Assembly (NCBI GenBank): GCA_026129905.1
Contig: JAHCHE010000014.1
Coordinates: forward strand, 154,991-218,990
Direction of reading: 5' to 3'
Source: Bryobacteraceae bacterium
GTDB lineage: Bacteria; Acidobacteriota; Terriglobia; Bryobacterales; Bryobacteraceae
Length of the DNA stretch: 64,000 bases
In this document: one piece after another, positions 53,839-62,576 of the stretch
Layout: the number at the start of each line of letters is the position of its first letter
How positions within the stretch are numbered: position 1 is the first letter of the stretch
Translations under genes and position numbers: made by a program
The notes under the pieces: generated by a model
Database searches by the model: none
Seen by the model: only the letters and a program-made list of their open reading frames with translations
What the model was told of the DNA's origin: nothing

Positions 53839-53935
53839 GCTAGTGGCCAGGCGGATGAGCGGGGTGGACGCCGGCTTTCGATTCGAGCGAACTGGGGGCG
53901 TCAAGGTGGGCGCCGTCGTCGACGCCGACGCCGAG
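53839..53935 (-). repeat. 97-bp direct repeat, right copy
   Basis: Matches 45101-45197 with two mismatches. It is the 3' end of the intact DUF2231 gene at 53840-54346 and marks the right edge of the 8.7 kb block. Confidence 0.85.
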
Positions 53936-54346
53936 TCGCGACACGAGTTCGCCGCCGAGCCAGCCCGTTCCGAGCGCGAGCAGGAAGCCCGCAACGCCCG
54001 CCAGGTAAGCGATTGCGCCGGGGTTAGCGGGACTGTTCCATCGCAGAACGAAGCTGACGAGGAACAAAAGGATGACTACAACGTTGCCGAGGCCATGCGT
54101 CAATCCGACGCGCTTTGCGCGCGTGCCGGGCGGGATGGCGAGCCAGTCGATGAGCCCGAAGACGGCCGCGATGAGGCCGCTGACGATGCCCGCGCCGATC
54201 ATGTAGAAGGCGGCTTCGGTCCACCGGAGGTTGCCGGTGGCCATGGAGATGATATCGAAGATCACCGCCATCCCCAGCAGACCCAACGGAAAGACAATGA
54301 GTTGCTGATGGATGGGATGCCCCAGGAACTTTGCGCTGCTCTCCAT
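53840..54346 (-). CDS. DUF2231 membrane protein
   Basis: A 168-residue protein with four hydrophobic segments and the family start LGHPIHQQLIVFPLGLLG (His and Pro in the first turn). A second conserved part is RWTEAAFYMIGAGIVSGLIAA. DUF2231 proteins are integral membrane proteins of unknown function, sometimes heme-associated. The tail after the last helix (VGVDDGAHLDAPSSLESK) is the part repeated at 45101. Here the gene is complete; at the left copy only its end remains. Confidence 0.85.
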   Translation of the reverse strand: MESSAKFLGHPIHQQLIVFPLGLLGMAVIFDIISMATGNLRWTEAAFYMIGAGIVSGLIAAVFGLIDWLAIPPGTRAKRVGLTHGLGNVVVILLFLVSFVLRWNSPANPGAIAYLAGVAGFLLALGTGWLGGELVSRLGVGVDDGAHLDAPSSLESKAGVHPAHPPGH

Positions 54347-54432
54347 ATACTCCTCCTGTTTGTTGAAGGGCCGCCGGGGGCCGGTGTTACGCTTGCGGGC
54401 GGGCGCGAAGTGATAAAATAAGACAGCAGGTT

Positions 54433-54506
54433 TGGGAGGTCGTCTAACGGTAAGACTGCAGACTCTGGATCCGCCTATCGGGGTTCGAGTCCCTGCCTCC
54501 CAGCCA
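54433..54506 (+). tRNA. tRNA-Gln (anticodon CTG)
   Basis: TGGGAGG (54433-54439) pairs with CCTCCCA (54496-54502), then discriminator G and a genomically encoded CCA (54504-54506). The T-arm loop contains GTTCGAGTC. The anticodon loop is CTCTGGA with anticodon CTG at 54465-54467. The anticodon stem GCAGA/TCCGC has one A-C mismatch (54460 and 54472). It lies 87 bases upstream of the DUF2231 gene start. Confidence 0.9.
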
Positions 54507-54586
54507 CGATCAATCCGAATGCCGGCCGCCTAGGGCCTCGGCCCTCAAGTGAATCGTCCCCCCGAACAACCGCCCAGCCGCGGCAG

Positions 54587-55513
54587 CTACTGAACAACAG
54601 ATAGGCAGGCCTTCAGGCGCTGCTCGCCTCCCCATGCGTTGAGCCGTTCCGAGCCGGCTTTGACAATCCGTTCGGCGGTGTATGGCGGCTTGATATCGGA
54701 ACCGGGAAACATCAGCACGTGCACGCCGCCGGCGAACGCAGCGTCTTGGACTTGGCTCCGAGTGGGCTTCGGATTCAGGGGGCGTCCTTTGAGCAACTGG
54801 GCAAGGGCAAACGAACCTTCGCCAAGTTTGTTCTTTGGACCGACGTCGGCAAAGATCGCGAAGACGACGTTACCCGTTGCTGCATGAAGCGCAACGCCGA
54901 CGTCGCCCTTCTTCATGCCTTGGAGGAAAAACTCGCTGCTTTGTGGTAACACAAAGAACGGAATCGCCAGCGAGTTAAGGTAACGACTGACATCGCAGCG
55001 CCCTTTTGTTGGATCCGCAAGCAATGCCGTTTGCGATACAAAGAAGCCCTCGAATGAACCCGCGGCCTGGATGCAAGGCTTGTGCTTCAGATCGCCGCTG
55101 TCTCCCTCGGTCGCGACTCCATACCACTCAACGCGCGGCTTTCCTGGCGCGATCCAACCAGCATCGCGCGCCTCATTGAACTTCTCCAGGAACGCGCCGC
55201 AGGAGACGTCGCCGCGAACTTTGGATCCGTCCGGCAAGATTGCGTTCGCGCCGTTGCAGATCGTGTCGAGCGCTCCAGCGGGCCTGCCCCTCGGGTGATA
55301 GGCGTTGGGAGCGCCGTCGAGATTGATCGCCAGCGGTCCGTCATAGAGCAGGGCTCCATCCGTCGACCGCCTAACAACCCTGGCATTGGCGTCTCCCCCC
55401 GGGAACCGGAACGCCGCCTCCATATTGCATTCGATCTGTGCAAGCACGAAGCTCGGAGAACACAGGATGCCGAAAGCAAGAAGACGAAGATCACGATGCC
55501 AGAGCATAGACAT
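54587..55513 (-). CDS. GH75 chitosanase-like exported protein
   Basis: A 308-residue protein with a signal peptide (residues 1-25). The blocks DGPLAINLDGAPNAYHPRG near 57, VSRYLNSLAIPFFVLP near 176 and DVGVALHAATGNVVFAIFADVGPKNKLGEGS near 200 resemble GH75 fungal-type chitosanases, including their acidic catalytic residues in the DxGPxxxxGE-like segment. Several cysteines (in IECNME, TICNGA, VSCGAF and KGRCDVS) may form disulfides. It is a single gene after the tRNA. Family membership is from memory and moderately sure. Confidence 0.6.
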   Translation of the reverse strand: MSMLWHRDLRLLAFGILCSPSFVLAQIECNMEAAFRFPGGDANARVVRRSTDGALLYDGPLAINLDGAPNAYHPRGRPAGALDTICNGANAILPDGSKVRGDVSCGAFLEKFNEARDAGWIAPGKPRVEWYGVATEGDSGDLKHKPCIQAAGSFEGFFVSQTALLADPTKGRCDVSRYLNSLAIPFFVLPQSSEFFLQGMKKGDVGVALHAATGNVVFAIFADVGPKNKLGEGSFALAQLLKGRPLNPKPTRSQVQDAAFAGGVHVLMFPGSDIKPPYTAERIVKAGSERLNAWGGEQRLKACLSVVQ

Positions 55514-55611
55514 TGCCTCAATTATCCACTACGGCGCCGCCCAGCCACGGTAATTCAAGTGGACAGCCCGCCGATGGCTTCGTGCCAACCGGCCAACTTT
55601 TAATTTTTTAA

Positions 55612-55664
55612 TTGACAGGCGGCGGGTTCGCTGGTAGGCTGGAGATGAACTACTAATTCTTTAG
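55612..55664 (+). promoter_or_regulatory. Promoter and probable BlaI operator of the blaI-M56 pair
   Basis: TTGACA at 55612-55617, a 17-base spacer and TAGGCT at 55635-55640 make a good sigma-70-type promoter. An imperfect palindrome CTACTAATTCTTTAG (55650-55664) lies just downstream of the expected start of transcription and before the GTG at 55684. BlaI-type repressors bind such palindromes, so autoregulation is likely. Confidence 0.6.
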
Positions 55665-55683
55665 CAGAAAGGAAAGGGAGAAG

Positions 55684-56061
55684 GTGGCGCGGCCGAAATC
55701 GGCGACGTTGACGGACGCGGAGTTGCGGCTGATGGAGGTGCTCTGGGAGCGGGCTCCCTCGACGGCCGGGGAGGTGGCCGAATCGCTGCCGAAAGGGATG
55801 ACGCTGGCCTATAGCAGCGTTCTGACAACCCTACGGATTCTGGAGCAGAAAGGGTACGTGCGGCACGAGAAGCGCGGGCGCGCGTTCGTGTATGCGCCGT
55901 TGATCGAGCGGCGGGACGCGCAGCGGAGCGCGGTGCGGCACCTGCTGAACCGATTCTTTGAAAATTCGCCCGAATTGCTCGTGCTCAACGTATTAGAAGA
56001 TGAGCGGCTCAACGCGGAGGAGTTGCGCAAGCTGCGGCGGATGATCGAGGAGGCGGAATGA
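55684..56061 (+). CDS. blaI: BlaI/MecI/CopY-family repressor
   Basis: A 125-residue protein beginning with GTG. Residues about 9-75 form the winged helix (LTDAELRLMEVLWERAPSTAG, LAYSSVLTTLRILEQKGYVRHEKRGRAFVY) and the C-terminal helices dimerise (ELLVLNVLEDERLNAEELRKLRRMIEE). BlaI-type repressors are cleaved or displaced on signalling by the cognate M56 membrane protease, encoded by the overlapping next gene (ATGA). GGGAG precedes the start. Very common pairing in Acidobacteria, where the inducing signal is often unknown. Confidence 0.9.
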   Translation: MARPKSATLTDAELRLMEVLWERAPSTAGEVAESLPKGMTLAYSSVLTTLRILEQKGYVRHEKRGRAFVYAPLIERRDAQRSAVRHLLNRFFENSPELLVLNVLEDERLNAEELRKLRRMIEEAE

Positions 56062-57794
56062 GCGCGCCGGATTCAAGGGCGATTTTCGAGGCGGTTCTGA
56101 ACGGTTCGTGCCAGAGCATTGCTCTGGCGGGACTAGCATGGATATTGCTCAAATCGGCGCCAGGTCTCAGCGCGGCGATCCGCTACGCCGTCTGGTGCGC
56201 GACGCTGGCGGCGGCGCTCGTTCTACCGGCGGCGCAGGTGATCGCAAGCTGGCCCGGGGCGCCGGCTCCGGCGGTGGAAATCAGATCGGTTCCAGCCACC
56301 TGGACGGCAGTGGCGGATGAGGGCGGCGCGGCGCCGGAGTTCCGCGTATTCCCGATAACCGTGCCGGGCGGCTGGCCGGCGCGGGCATTTTTCGTCGCGT
56401 GGCTGCTGGGGGCGGGCTTGTTCGCGGGACGTCTTGCGTGGGGCGTGCGCCGGCTGCAGCAATTGAAGGCGGACGCCGAGGCGCCGGCTGAGGCGCTGCG
56501 GCGTTGGACCGAACGATGGACGGGAGAGGTTGGGCCGGGACGGAGGGCGCGGCTTCGCGTTTCCAGGCAGATCCAACTCCCGATGACGGCCGGGATGACA
56601 GACCCGGCGATACTCTTCCCGGCGGCGCTGGCGGAGCGGATGACCGAACAGGATGCGCGCGCCATCTGGCTGCATGAGACGGCGCACGTGCGGCGGCGGG
56701 ACGACTGGACGAAGCTCGGGCAGAGGGTCGTGGAAGCGGCGCTGTTCTTTAACCCGGCCGTGTTATGGGTTGGGAGAAAGCTGCAATTGGAAAGAGAGCT
56801 TGCCTGCGACGACTGGGTTGTGCGGCGGACGGGTCAGCCGCGCCGGTATGCGACGTGCCTGGCCAAGCTGGCGGAGTTTGCGTCGGATGAGGCGCGCGCC
56901 GCGCCGGCGTTGTCGATGGCAAGCGGCAAGAAAGAGATCTTCAGGAGAGTGGAAATGCTGTTATATAAGGATCGACAGAAACATTCGCGCGGGAGGAAGA
57001 TCGCCGGCGTTTTCACGCTGGTTCTGCTCGGCGCGGGCGCGGTTTCGCTGAGCCTGATGTCGCCGCTGTTTGTGATGGCGCAGGCGCCAATCGCGGTTGA
57101 GAGGGAAGCCGAGGCGGCGCCACCCGTTCCGCCAGTCCCGCCCGCGCCTCCCGCTCCGGCCGAACGGGCGCAGGCGACGGCAGGGACGCTGATTCCCGCG
57201 CCTCCCGCTCCGCCAGCCCCTGTAGCAGCGCCCCAGGCGCCGGCCCGGCCCGCGCCGGCCCCGGAAGCGAATCCCGAACCGGCAACGGAGGCGGAGCGCC
57301 GGGCGTTGCGAGAGGCGACGCGGGCGAATCGGGAGGAAATCCGCCGATTGTCGGAAGAGATTCGCCAACAGGTAAACGAGCAGATTCGCCCACAAGCAGA
57401 GGAAATCCGGAGGCTGGGCGAGCAGATCCGGGAAAAGGTGGAGCAACAAATCAAGCCGATCACCGAGCGGACGCGCGAGCTTGCCAGCGAGTTATCGAAG
57501 CAGGCGCTGGCGGAGCCCCGGAACGAGGAGGCGATCGAGAAGCTTCAGCGGCAGATCGAGGAGTTGAGCGAGAAGGCTGTCAAGGCGGCCGAGACGGACA
57601 TACGCGCGCTGGAGGAGAAGATTCGCGCGCACGAGTTCAACATCAAGCCGCCGGAAGAGCAGATCCGCAAGCTGGAGGAATTGATCCGGAAGCAGGAAAC
57701 GGAACTGCGCGAGGTGGAACGGAAGTTCAGACAGCGACGCGGCGGCGAACCGGGCGAGCCGGAGGCTTCACCTCGCGAGTCGCCGATACTCTAG
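56058..57794 (+). CDS. M56-family (BlaR1-like) membrane metalloprotease with coiled-coil C-terminus
   Basis: A 578-residue protein. Four hydrophobic segments surround a zinc protease centre HETAH (His206, Glu207, His210) with the downstream AELxC-like region LERELACDDWVV. After a last membrane helix (about 313-335) comes a Pro/Ala-rich linker (350-405) and a long charged heptad-rich region (about 410-560). No penicillin-binding sensor domain is present, unlike BlaR1. It likely senses an envelope signal through the coiled coil and inactivates the repressor encoded just upstream. Its end overlaps the DUF72 gene by 68 bases (convergent). Confidence 0.85.
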   Translation: MSAPDSRAIFEAVLNGSCQSIALAGLAWILLKSAPGLSAAIRYAVWCATLAAALVLPAAQVIASWPGAPAPAVEIRSVPATWTAVADEGGAAPEFRVFPITVPGGWPARAFFVAWLLGAGLFAGRLAWGVRRLQQLKADAEAPAEALRRWTERWTGEVGPGRRARLRVSRQIQLPMTAGMTDPAILFPAALAERMTEQDARAIWLHETAHVRRRDDWTKLGQRVVEAALFFNPAVLWVGRKLQLERELACDDWVVRRTGQPRRYATCLAKLAEFASDEARAAPALSMASGKKEIFRRVEMLLYKDRQKHSRGRKIAGVFTLVLLGAGAVSLSLMSPLFVMAQAPIAVEREAEAAPPVPPVPPAPPAPAERAQATAGTLIPAPPAPPAPVAAPQAPARPAPAPEANPEPATEAERRALREATRANREEIRRLSEEIRQQVNEQIRPQAEEIRRLGEQIREKVEQQIKPITERTRELASELSKQALAEPRNEEAIEKLQRQIEELSEKAVKAAETDIRALEEKIRAHEFNIKPPEEQIRKLEELIRKQETELREVERKFRQRRGGEPGEPEASPRESPIL

Positions 57795-58506
57795 GCGGCG
57801 CTATGCGCTTGAGCAGTTGCTCGGCCCAGAGCGCCGACTGGGGATTCTCCTCGTGCTTGAAGTACACGAAGACATCCTTGCCCTGGGCCGTGAGTTCGGC
57901 CGTTTTCTCCGACACCGTATCGAGATCCTTGGGCGAATAGTCCGGCATTCGGAGCCGCCAGTACACGAAATTCGCGGTGATTACCTCGGGCACGCGGAGT
58001 TTTTCGGATTCGGCGATGCAGAGGGCGGCGCCGCGCCTCTCCAGAAGGCGGAAGACCGCGTCATTAAACCAGGAATCGTGCCGGAACTCGAAGGCGCAAC
58101 GGACATCGTCCGGCAACAGGGCCAAGTACTCCTCCAGCAGTGCCTCGTCGCAACGTAGATTGGGCGGGAGTTGGAAAAGCACCGGTCCCAGACGCTGGGC
58201 GGAGCGCAACGCATCGATGGCCCGGAAGAAAACCTCGGTCACCGCGCCGGCGTTGCGGAGACGCAGGACGTGGGTGATCTTTTGGTGCGCCTTGAGGGTG
58301 AACCGGAAGTCGGGCGGCGTGGCGCCGAACCAGTTTTCGATGGTGGAAGCCGCGGGCGTCCGGTGGAAGGTGTAGTTGATTTCGACGCTGTTCAGCCGTT
58401 CGGAATAATAGCGAAGGAAATCGCTCTGCGGAACGTCGGCCGGATAGAAGTCGGGTTTCCAGCCGGGATAAGCGAACCCGGAGGTCCCAGCGTACAACAG
58501 CCCCAT
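57727..58506 (-). CDS. DUF72 family protein
   Basis: A 259-residue protein starting MGLLYAGTSGFAYPGWKPDFYP, the DUF72 signature, with LNSVEINYTFHRTP, FTLKAHQKITH, LFQLPPNL and CAFEFRHDSW following. The fold is a TIM barrel of unknown enzymatic role. The frame extends upstream to 58752 but that part overlaps the cyclase region and lacks the family pattern. Its 3' end overlaps the M56 gene by 68 bases. Single gene. Confidence 0.9.
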   Translation of the reverse strand: MGLLYAGTSGFAYPGWKPDFYPADVPQSDFLRYYSERLNSVEINYTFHRTPAASTIENWFGATPPDFRFTLKAHQKITHVLRLRNAGAVTEVFFRAIDALRSAQRLGPVLFQLPPNLRCDEALLEEYLALLPDDVRCAFEFRHDSWFNDAVFRLLERRGAALCIAESEKLRVPEVITANFVYWRLRMPDYSPKDLDTVSEKTAELTAQGKDVFVYFKHEENPQSALWAEQLLKRIAPPRVSATREVKPPARPVRRRVAV

Positions 58507-58735
58507 AGATAGATGTTTACCACAGCGGCCGGCGGGAGCGCTCTGCCCCTCCCGCGCCTCGCTTTGCGGGTCTGAGATATACTCCAAAAAAAGCTCATTC
58601 GATCGCGTCAGGGGGGGTGTTGATGCACGCTCGAGAGAGGGTTCTGCGCGCGCGCGGAGGGCGTAAGCGAAAGCGCCGCTGCGCGTTAGCGACAAATCCA
58701 GGCTCTCGCCACTGTATTCCTGAACCTCGCGCGCA

Positions 58736-60862
58736 ATGAGAATTCGCGCCAAACTGACTCTGGCCCTCCTCGCGCCCGCCCTGGCCGGCGTGCTGATCTC
58801 CGGCTGGTTGGGCTACCGGGCCGCCCGCGCGAGCCTCACCGAACGCGTGGCGCTCCAGTTGACCAGCGTCCGGCAGGAGAAGCGGTACGAGTTAGAGAGC
58901 TACTTTCAGGGCGTGGTGGAGCGCGCTCTGAACGCAAGCGAGGCCGCTCTGTTCGCCGGGGCGATGCGCGAGTTTCGCGACGCGGTTCGGGAACTCGATG
59001 GTCCCCGCCCGCCGGAAGATCTGCGCGAGAAGGTGGAACGGTACTATCGCGAACGCTATCTGCCGCGCCTCAGCCGCCTGATGACGCCACGGTCGAAGCC
59101 GGAGGAATACCTGCCGGAAGGCCGGGCGCCGTACGTGTTGCAGAGCCGCTTTATCGTGGATAACCCGCACCCACAGGGAGAAAAGCAGGAACTCGCGGAC
59201 CCGAAGGACGGCTCGGGATACAGCCGCGTACACGCCCGGTATCATCCGCTGTATCGCCGGATGCTACAGCGTTTCGGATACGACGACCTGTACCTGATCG
59301 ACCATGAGACGGGGCGGATCGTGTATTCGGTAAAGAAAGAACCGGATTTCGGGACGAGCCTCCGGGTGGGTCCGTACCGCAATACGAAGTTGGCCGGCGC
59401 GTTCGAGCAGTGCCGGGACGCCACGGACCCGGAGGCCGCGTACGTGGTGGATTTCGAGCCGTACGAGCCGTCGCTCGGCGCGCCGGCGGGTTTCGTGTGC
59501 TCGGCGATTATCGAGGAAGGGCGCTGTACGGGCGTACTCGCATTCCGGCTTCCGGCGCGGGAAATCAACAGGATCCTGAGCGGGGACCGAGCCTGGGAGC
59601 GGGACGGCCTGGGCAGATCGGGTGAGTCGCGCGTAGTGGGGCCCGATTATCTCATGAGAAGCGACGCCCGGAAGTTCATCGAGGATCGGGACGGCTACCT
59701 GGATGCGCTGCGGGGGCGGAACTATCCGGAGGAATCGCTCGAGAAGATCCGCTCGTACGGAACGACCGTGCTGCAGCAGGAGATCCGGCTGCCTTCGACG
59801 GAGGCGGCGCTGCGGGGCGAGGAAGGCGCGCTTTTCACGGAAGGCCCGTACGGCAACAGCACGCTGGTGGCGTATGCGCCACTGCGGATTCCGGGGCTCC
59901 AGTGGGCGATCGAGACGCAGATGGAGGAATCCGAAGTATTCGCGCCGGTGGAGGAACTGGAGGCGCGAATGCTCGGGCTGACGCTGCTGGTGTGCATCGC
60001 GACGGCGGGGGCGGCGTTTTTGATCAGCCGTTCGATGGTGAAGCCGGTGGAGAAGCTCTCGGCGGGGGCCTTGAAAATCGCGGCGGGGGATACGGCGGAA
60101 CGGATCGTGGTCCGGACCAACGACGAAATCGCTATGCTGGCGTCGGCGTTCAACCTGATGGCGGACGCCATCGAGTACCAGAACCGGCAGATCCGGGCCA
60201 AGAACAAGGAAAACGAAGCGCTGCTGCTGAACATCCTGCCGGGTCCGATCGCGGACCGGCTGAAGGGCGGCGAGAACGTGATCGCGGACAACTTCGCCGA
60301 CGTCACGGTGTTGTTCGCCGACATCGTCGGCTTCACGACGCTGTCGGACGGGATGTCGCCCAAAGTGATGCTGGACCTGCTGAACGGCCTGTTCCGCCGG
60401 TTTGACGCGATCGCGCAGGCGCACGGCGTGGAGAAGATCAAGACGATCGGGGACGCGTACATGGCGGTGGCCGGGCTGCCGAAGCAGTATCCGGACCACG
60501 TTTCCAGGATGGCCGACATCGCGCTGGAGTTGATGGCGGAGACCAAGCGGCACGGGGCGCGGCTCGGTCTGGACTTGTCGCTTCGCATTGGGTTGAATAC
60601 GGGTCCGGTGGTGGCCGGCGTCATCGGGGCGACAAAGTTCATCTACGACTTATGGGGAGACACGGTGAACGTGGCCAGCCGCATGGAGTCGCACGGCCTG
60701 CCCGACGCGATCCAAGTGACGCGGGAGGTGTTTGAAAAACTGGATGGCGACTACGAATTCGCGTACCGCGGTCCGATCGACGTGAAGGGCAAGGGGCTGC
60801 TGGAAACGTGGCTGCTGGTAGGGCGAAAGACGCCTCAGGGCGTTTCCAGCACGGCGGCGTAG
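58736..60862 (+). CDS. Membrane-bound class III adenylate/guanylate cyclase with HAMP domain
   Basis: A 708-residue protein: membrane helix (about 8-28), a periplasmic sensor (30-405), second helix (about 415-435), HAMP (435-490) and a class III cyclase domain (about 520-690) with VLFADIVGFTTLSDGMSP, KIKTIGDAYMAVAGLP and LWGDTVNVASRMES. Both metal Asp residues and the WGDTVNVASR block are present, so it should be active. The substrate choice (ATP or GTP) is not clear; LWGD favours adenylate cyclase. Its 3' end overlaps the next gene by 28 bases (convergent). The signal is unknown. Confidence 0.9.
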   Translation: MRIRAKLTLALLAPALAGVLISGWLGYRAARASLTERVALQLTSVRQEKRYELESYFQGVVERALNASEAALFAGAMREFRDAVRELDGPRPPEDLREKVERYYRERYLPRLSRLMTPRSKPEEYLPEGRAPYVLQSRFIVDNPHPQGEKQELADPKDGSGYSRVHARYHPLYRRMLQRFGYDDLYLIDHETGRIVYSVKKEPDFGTSLRVGPYRNTKLAGAFEQCRDATDPEAAYVVDFEPYEPSLGAPAGFVCSAIIEEGRCTGVLAFRLPAREINRILSGDRAWERDGLGRSGESRVVGPDYLMRSDARKFIEDRDGYLDALRGRNYPEESLEKIRSYGTTVLQQEIRLPSTEAALRGEEGALFTEGPYGNSTLVAYAPLRIPGLQWAIETQMEESEVFAPVEELEARMLGLTLLVCIATAGAAFLISRSMVKPVEKLSAGALKIAAGDTAERIVVRTNDEIAMLASAFNLMADAIEYQNRQIRAKNKENEALLLNILPGPIADRLKGGENVIADNFADVTVLFADIVGFTTLSDGMSPKVMLDLLNGLFRRFDAIAQAHGVEKIKTIGDAYMAVAGLPKQYPDHVSRMADIALELMAETKRHGARLGLDLSLRIGLNTGPVVAGVIGATKFIYDLWGDTVNVASRMESHGLPDAIQVTREVFEKLDGDYEFAYRGPIDVKGKGLLETWLLVGRKTPQGVSSTAA

Positions 60863-61956
60863 ACTTGGGGGTGGCCGGTGCGGTCGCTGGCGAAAACCAC
60901 TTTCTGCTCGTCGCGAGAGAACGAAGGGTGCGGGTGCGTCCACTGGGGGCCGTAGACGGTGTCGGTGGAAACCTCCATCCAGCTCAGCGCGCCGGCGGCG
61001 GCGCTGCGGGCGGCGGCGAAATCCTCGGCCAGCGCATAGCGAGACTTGCGCCACTGCGAGCCTTGATTGCTCGCTTCCGAGAGGCAGACCGGGCGAGGCG
61101 CGCCGGTGCCGGCGTCGATCAGGAAGAGGCCTTTGTCTGGGTAGTTGGTGTCGCACAGCACCTGAGAGCCGGCTCGATTCGGAGTGATGTGCCAGGCGTT
61201 GAACTCCGCGATGACGGAGGGCTGGCGCGTGTTCCAGTCGAGGCGGCAAAGCGCGCGGGGCCACACCGTGTAAACCAGGTCGCCCGTGCGTCCCAGAAAT
61301 GTCTCGTGCACCACGAACTCGTCGTTGCCATGGCGGTACAGGCACTCGAGTCCTCCGCCGTCGCGTCGAACACGGTGCATGCGCGGCGCGGGGTCGCCGG
61401 CGAACTCGATCCACTCCGGGTCGAGCGGGTGGAACTGCGGGTGGATGACGGTGCGGGGGAATCCGATGAAGCTCCAGGCGGAACCGTCAGCCCTGCCCAC
61501 GACGAGGCCGTTTTCCGGGCCGCGCTTGGCGGCTGCGGTGATCCACTCGCCGGCCGGATCGAGCGAGCACTCGCCCAACTGGGCGCCCGGGAAATCGACG
61601 ATCCGCTCCTCGGCGAGGGTTCGACGGTCCACCTGCCAGATGGCGCCGCCGCGGACGAACAGGATGCGGTCGCCTTCCGGGTGAATCGCCGGGGAGAAGG
61701 GATGGATGGGTTGGCCGCCGGTGAGTTGGCGAATGTCGCCGCCGGGGAACGGGGTCACCTCGAAGAGCTGCGCGGTGCCGGTGCGGTACGAAACAAAGAT
61801 CAGGCCGCTGTCGTCGGGATAGAAGGAGCTTTGCAGGAAGTAGGTGGCGTGGTTTATGGAAGGATGGGACGTGAGTTGGTGGATCGGCGCGCCGGTGGCG
61901 GCGTCGCGACGCGTGGAATGCTCCGAAGGATGCAGCGACCCTTTGCCGAACGGCAT
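60835..61956 (-). CDS. Oligogalacturonate-lyase-like beta-propeller (PL22/TolB type)
   Basis: A 373-residue protein without an evident signal peptide. It opens with GAPIHQLTSHPSINHATYFLQ and has histidine-containing blades HPQFHPLDPEWIEFAGD, INHATY and PQWTHPHPSFSRDEQKVVFASD, the pattern of oligogalacturonate lyase (PL22), whose metal is held by histidines. That enzyme splits unsaturated digalacturonate in the cytoplasm. A TolB-like binding protein is the alternative. It stands alone between the cyclase and the lipoprotein gene. Confidence 0.7.
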   Translation of the reverse strand: MPFGKGSLHPSEHSTRRDAATGAPIHQLTSHPSINHATYFLQSSFYPDDSGLIFVSYRTGTAQLFEVTPFPGGDIRQLTGGQPIHPFSPAIHPEGDRILFVRGGAIWQVDRRTLAEERIVDFPGAQLGECSLDPAGEWITAAAKRGPENGLVVGRADGSAWSFIGFPRTVIHPQFHPLDPEWIEFAGDPAPRMHRVRRDGGGLECLYRHGNDEFVVHETFLGRTGDLVYTVWPRALCRLDWNTRQPSVIAEFNAWHITPNRAGSQVLCDTNYPDKGLFLIDAGTGAPRPVCLSEASNQGSQWRKSRYALAEDFAAARSAAAGALSWMEVSTDTVYGPQWTHPHPSFSRDEQKVVFASDRTGHPQVYAAVLETP

Positions 61957-62006
61957 AGGTAAATCAGTGTACCAGTTGTTCCGAAGTCATCCGCTGGATT
62001 AAGATC

Positions 62007-62561
62007 GTGGGCTTGAATACCGAAGTTTCCAGACGAATTCCGGCCGGCCTGGTGGCGCTTGCCGCGGCGCTGTCGTTGGGCTGCTCGCCGCGCGTGAACC
62101 GGGAAGCGGTGTACAAGATGGGCGAGGAGGTGAAGGCGGGCTCGGTGGTGTACACCGTCACCGATTCGGAGTGGCGGATGCACCTTGGGGACGGGTTCGA
62201 TCAGCTCGTGCCGAAGCATCGATTTCTGCTCGTGCGGCTCAACATTCACAACGCGGGCGACGCGGAGACGGCGCTGCCTTTGCTGCAAGTCGAGGACGGC
62301 CAAGGTAAGGCGTTCATGGAGGAGTCCGAACTGAAAGGCGTTCCGGACGCGCTGGGACTGCTGCGCATCATGCCTCCGGACGCAACGCTGCGCGGCGTGA
62401 TCGTGTTCGACGTACCGTCGGCGGCCTACCGCCTGCGGGTCAGCGACGGGGGCGCGCTGGAAGAAGAGCGAACCGCGCTGGTGGAGATCCCGCTGGATTT
62501 TGGCGCGCCGCCGGCGATTGACCTTCCGGAACCCGCCTCTGCCCCGTCTGCCGAACGGTAG
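62007..62561 (+). CDS. Small lipoprotein (DUF4352-like)
   Basis: A 184-residue protein starting GTG at 62007. The leader ends in a lipobox LSLGCS. The mature part is a beta-sandwich (YTVTDSEWRMHLGDGF, HRFLLVRLNIHNAGDAETALPLLQVEDGQGKAF) resembling the DUF4352/telomeric-repeat-like immunoglobulin fold of unknown role. A Pro-rich tail ends it. It is 16 bases upstream of the next gene and probably cotranscribed. Confidence 0.65.
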   Translation: MGLNTEVSRRIPAGLVALAAALSLGCSPRVNREAVYKMGEEVKAGSVVYTVTDSEWRMHLGDGFDQLVPKHRFLLVRLNIHNAGDAETALPLLQVEDGQGKAFMEESELKGVPDALGLLRIMPPDATLRGVIVFDVPSAAYRLRVSDGGALEEERTALVEIPLDFGAPPAIDLPEPASAPSAER

Positions 62562-62576
62562 AATTAAGACAAGGTT

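Noticed and set aside
45101..53935. Prophage or integrative element
   Set aside because: No integrase, recombinase, phage or conjugation gene between the repeats; the repeats are gene ends rather than an att-type core.
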